Part shown: one piece after another, positions 5,515 through 6,284 of the stretch
How positions within the stretch are numbered: the stretch's first letter is position 1
How the letters are laid out: every line of letters begins with the position of its first letter
DNA from: JAAYGD01 sp964428195
GTDB lineage: Bacteria; Bacillota_I; Bacilli_A; RF39; UBA660
Direction: 5' to 3'
Assembly: GCA_964428195.1 (NCBI GenBank)
Contig: CAYRXC010000035.1
Location: 1 to 6,284 of the forward strand
DNA: 6,284 bases
Program-made: the position numbers and the translations under genes
The notes under the pieces: model-generated
What the model was told of the DNA's origin: nothing
Database searches by the model: none
What the model saw: only the letters and a program-made list of their open reading frames with translations

Positions 5515-5967
5515 CTAAGCATTGAAATTTTTTTTTTTCTTTTTTATCTTTTCTCTATATTGTTCAATTAAGTTAATATTAAATTGTGTATTTACCGAAT
5601 GAAGTTTTAGTAATTCTTGACCAGATTTAATACCTAAATATAATTTTTGATCATCATTACAGTTTTCAAGTAAATCTTCTATTGTTTTTCCATCTATCCA
5701 TTCTACTATCATATAAGCATTTTGTTCATTATTACATATACCAAATTCTATTGGTTCTTGAACACTAATACCACTTTCATAAAGCTTTTTAATATTGTCG
5801 AATGCATTTCTTCTTGAAACAATAAATCTTGGATCATACAATCGAAGTAGATATTGCCTACTCTCTTTTGATAATAGATATTTTTTTACTGGAGATCCAC
5901 CATTAATTAAACTTTTATTTGTGGTAAAAGATCCAAATGTTGTAGTGCTATTTTCAATATTATTCAT
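5515..5967 (-). CDS. N-terminal half of the split APH-family kinase
   Basis: This 150-residue frame carries the nucleotide-binding lobe: INGGSPVKKYLL (glycine-rich loop and following strand), RQYLLRLYD, the hinge MIVEWIDGKT, and LGIKSGQELLKLHSV, which matches the helix after the hinge in APH kinases. It ends in a lysine run encoded by the A tract and four extra residues, NFNA. It lacks the catalytic loop. ATG 5967 has AGGTG four bases upstream and lies 7 nt after the ABC ATPase stop, so it is probably in the same transcript. Confidence 0.75.
   Translation of the reverse strand: MNNIENSTTTFGSFTTNKSLINGGSPVKKYLLSKESRQYLLRLYDPRFIVSRRNAFDNIKKLYESGISVQEPIEFGICNNEQNAYMIVEWIDGKTIEDLLENCNDDQKLYLGIKSGQELLKLHSVNTQFNINLIEQYREKIKKKKKNFNA
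5528..5538 (-). repeat. A11 homopolymer tract at the frameshift site
   Basis: The minus strand has eleven A residues in a row, preceded by AAAAAAG and followed by TTTC. Twelve would keep the kinase in frame. Such tracts are prone to replication slippage, RNA polymerase slippage and -1 ribosomal slippage. The zero-frame reading AAA AAA AAT allows both tRNAs to re-pair one base back. The tract is also error-prone for sequencing. Confidence 0.9.
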
Positions 5968-5974
5968 ACAACAC

Positions 5975-6284
5975 CTACTTATTTATTTCGTTTTTTATTT
6001 TTCCGTTTTCTAAAGATATTACTCTATCGGATATTTTTTTCGCAAATTCTATTTCATGAGTAACTATAATCAAAGTCATTTTAGATTTTGATATTTTTTT
6101 TATCATCTCTAATACTTCATATTTCATTTCTTGATCTAAAGAACTAGTTGGTTCATCCAACATTAATATACTTGGGTTCATAGCTAGAGTTCTAATTATA
6201 GCTACTCTCTGTTTTTGACCTCCAGACAGTTCATTTGGATAACTATTTATTTTTTCAATTAATCCCATATCTGACAACAATTTT
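5975..6284 (-). CDS. ABC transporter ATP-binding protein, polar amino acid type (partial, 5' end missing)
   Basis: Only the last 102 codons or so are in the window; the frame is open to the right edge, so the Walker A half lies outside. Visible elements in order are the signature motif LSGGQKQRV, Walker B ILMLDEPTS with catalytic glutamate, the D-loop SSLD, and the H-loop IIVTHE. The spacing and wording (YPNELSGGQKQRVAI, THEIEFAKKISDRVI) match the GlnQ/HisP/ArtP family that energises import of polar amino acids and related solutes at the inner face of the membrane. The TTG at 6280 is probably internal leucine, not a start, because the frame continues upstream. Permease and binding protein genes would be expected further upstream. 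The kinase gene follows 7 nt after the stop, so imported solute and downstream enzymes may be linked. Confidence 0.92.
   Translation of the reverse strand, partial: KLLSDMGLIEKINSYPNELSGGQKQRVAIIRTLAMNPSILMLDEPTSSLDQEMKYEVLEMIKKISKSKMTLIIVTHEIEFAKKISDRVISLENGKIKNEINK

Larger units (their letters stand above)
5042..5967 (-). pseudogene. APH-family kinase gene split by a frameshift at an A11 tract
   Basis: Two adjoining frames encode the N- and C-terminal halves of one kinase. Frame one (from ATG 5967) ends at TAG 5515. A -1 shift, or one added A, in the 11-A run joins it in frame to KKKFQCLGIINEDINKMFEYL and on to the HGDIHAGNIM catalytic loop. The product would be about 308 residues, the usual family length. 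The joined protein has all expected parts: glycine loop (about 22-24), YLLRLYD with Arg in place of the usual ATP lysine, the hinge EWIDGKT, HGD...N, FIDLD, and a C-terminal WK-and-WY rich region. Restoration of a plausible linker supports a single ancestral gene. It may be dead, phase-variable, rescued by slippage, or the product of a homopolymer sequencing error. The downstream half overlaps the radical SAM start, so translation matters for coupling. Confidence 0.85.

Noticed and set aside
2585..5967. Kinases considered as named aminoglycoside resistance genes
   Set aside because: Only the general APH fold motifs are recognisable. No features tie either protein to a specific aph class, and the biosynthetic-looking context argues against a confident resistance call.
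5795..6013. Plus-strand open frame of 72 residues
   Set aside because: It is antisense to the kinase N-lobe and the end of the ABC ATPase, both of which have clear family motifs. The product is Phe/Leu-rich and resembles no family.
6278..6280. TTG considered as the start of the ABC ATPase
   Set aside because: The frame continues to the window edge, and the first visible residues (LLSDMGLIEK) match the interior of ABC ATPases just before the signature motif, so the gene is cut by the window.

Overview
This is a strongly AT-rich stretch. Every supported gene lies on the minus strand, so transcription runs from high to low coordinates. The standard genetic code fits: Trp is TGG and TGA is used as a stop at two gene junctions. 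Shine-Dalgarno sites are purine-rich (AGGAG, GGAGGA, GAGGGGTG), and one gene starts with TTG. Together this suggests a low-GC Firmicutes-like bacterium (Clostridia, Bacilli or Erysipelotrichia type). No sequence here fixes the genus. The gene content looks accessory rather than core.

Upstream block (6284 to 2585), probably one transcript. In order it holds the C-terminal part of a polar-amino-acid-type ABC ATPase; an aminoglycoside-phosphotransferase (APH)-fold kinase split by a frameshift at an 11-A tract; a radical SAM enzyme with extra C-terminal cysteines; a GT-A/MobA-like nucleotidyltransferase; and a second, intact APH-fold kinase. Spacing is very tight: a 7 nt gap after the ABC gene, an ATGA overlap before the radical SAM gene, 20 nt before the nucleotidyltransferase, and another ATGA overlap before the last kinase. 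Kinase + nucleotidyltransferase is the logic of phospho-alcohol activation, as in LicA/LicC for choline. The radical SAM enzyme and second kinase make the set unusual, and this is the best candidate here for an undescribed small-molecule or surface-modification pathway.

Downstream block (2574 to 466). A likely promoter (extended -10, TGATATAAT) drives a NUDIX hydrolase, a Cof-type HAD phosphatase and a small P-loop kinase. These are generic nucleotide or phospho-metabolite enzymes, and their substrates cannot be read from sequence.

Left edge (394 to 1). A second promoter precedes a second NUDIX gene that runs off the window. It is a clear paralogue of the first: both align residue for residue without gaps over the 114 visible residues, with 60 identities by hand count.

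No tRNA, rRNA, CRISPR array, insertion sequence, attachment site or convincing intrinsic terminator was seen. The longest gene-free stretch is about 120 bases (344-465), and it holds a promoter candidate and a short palindrome.
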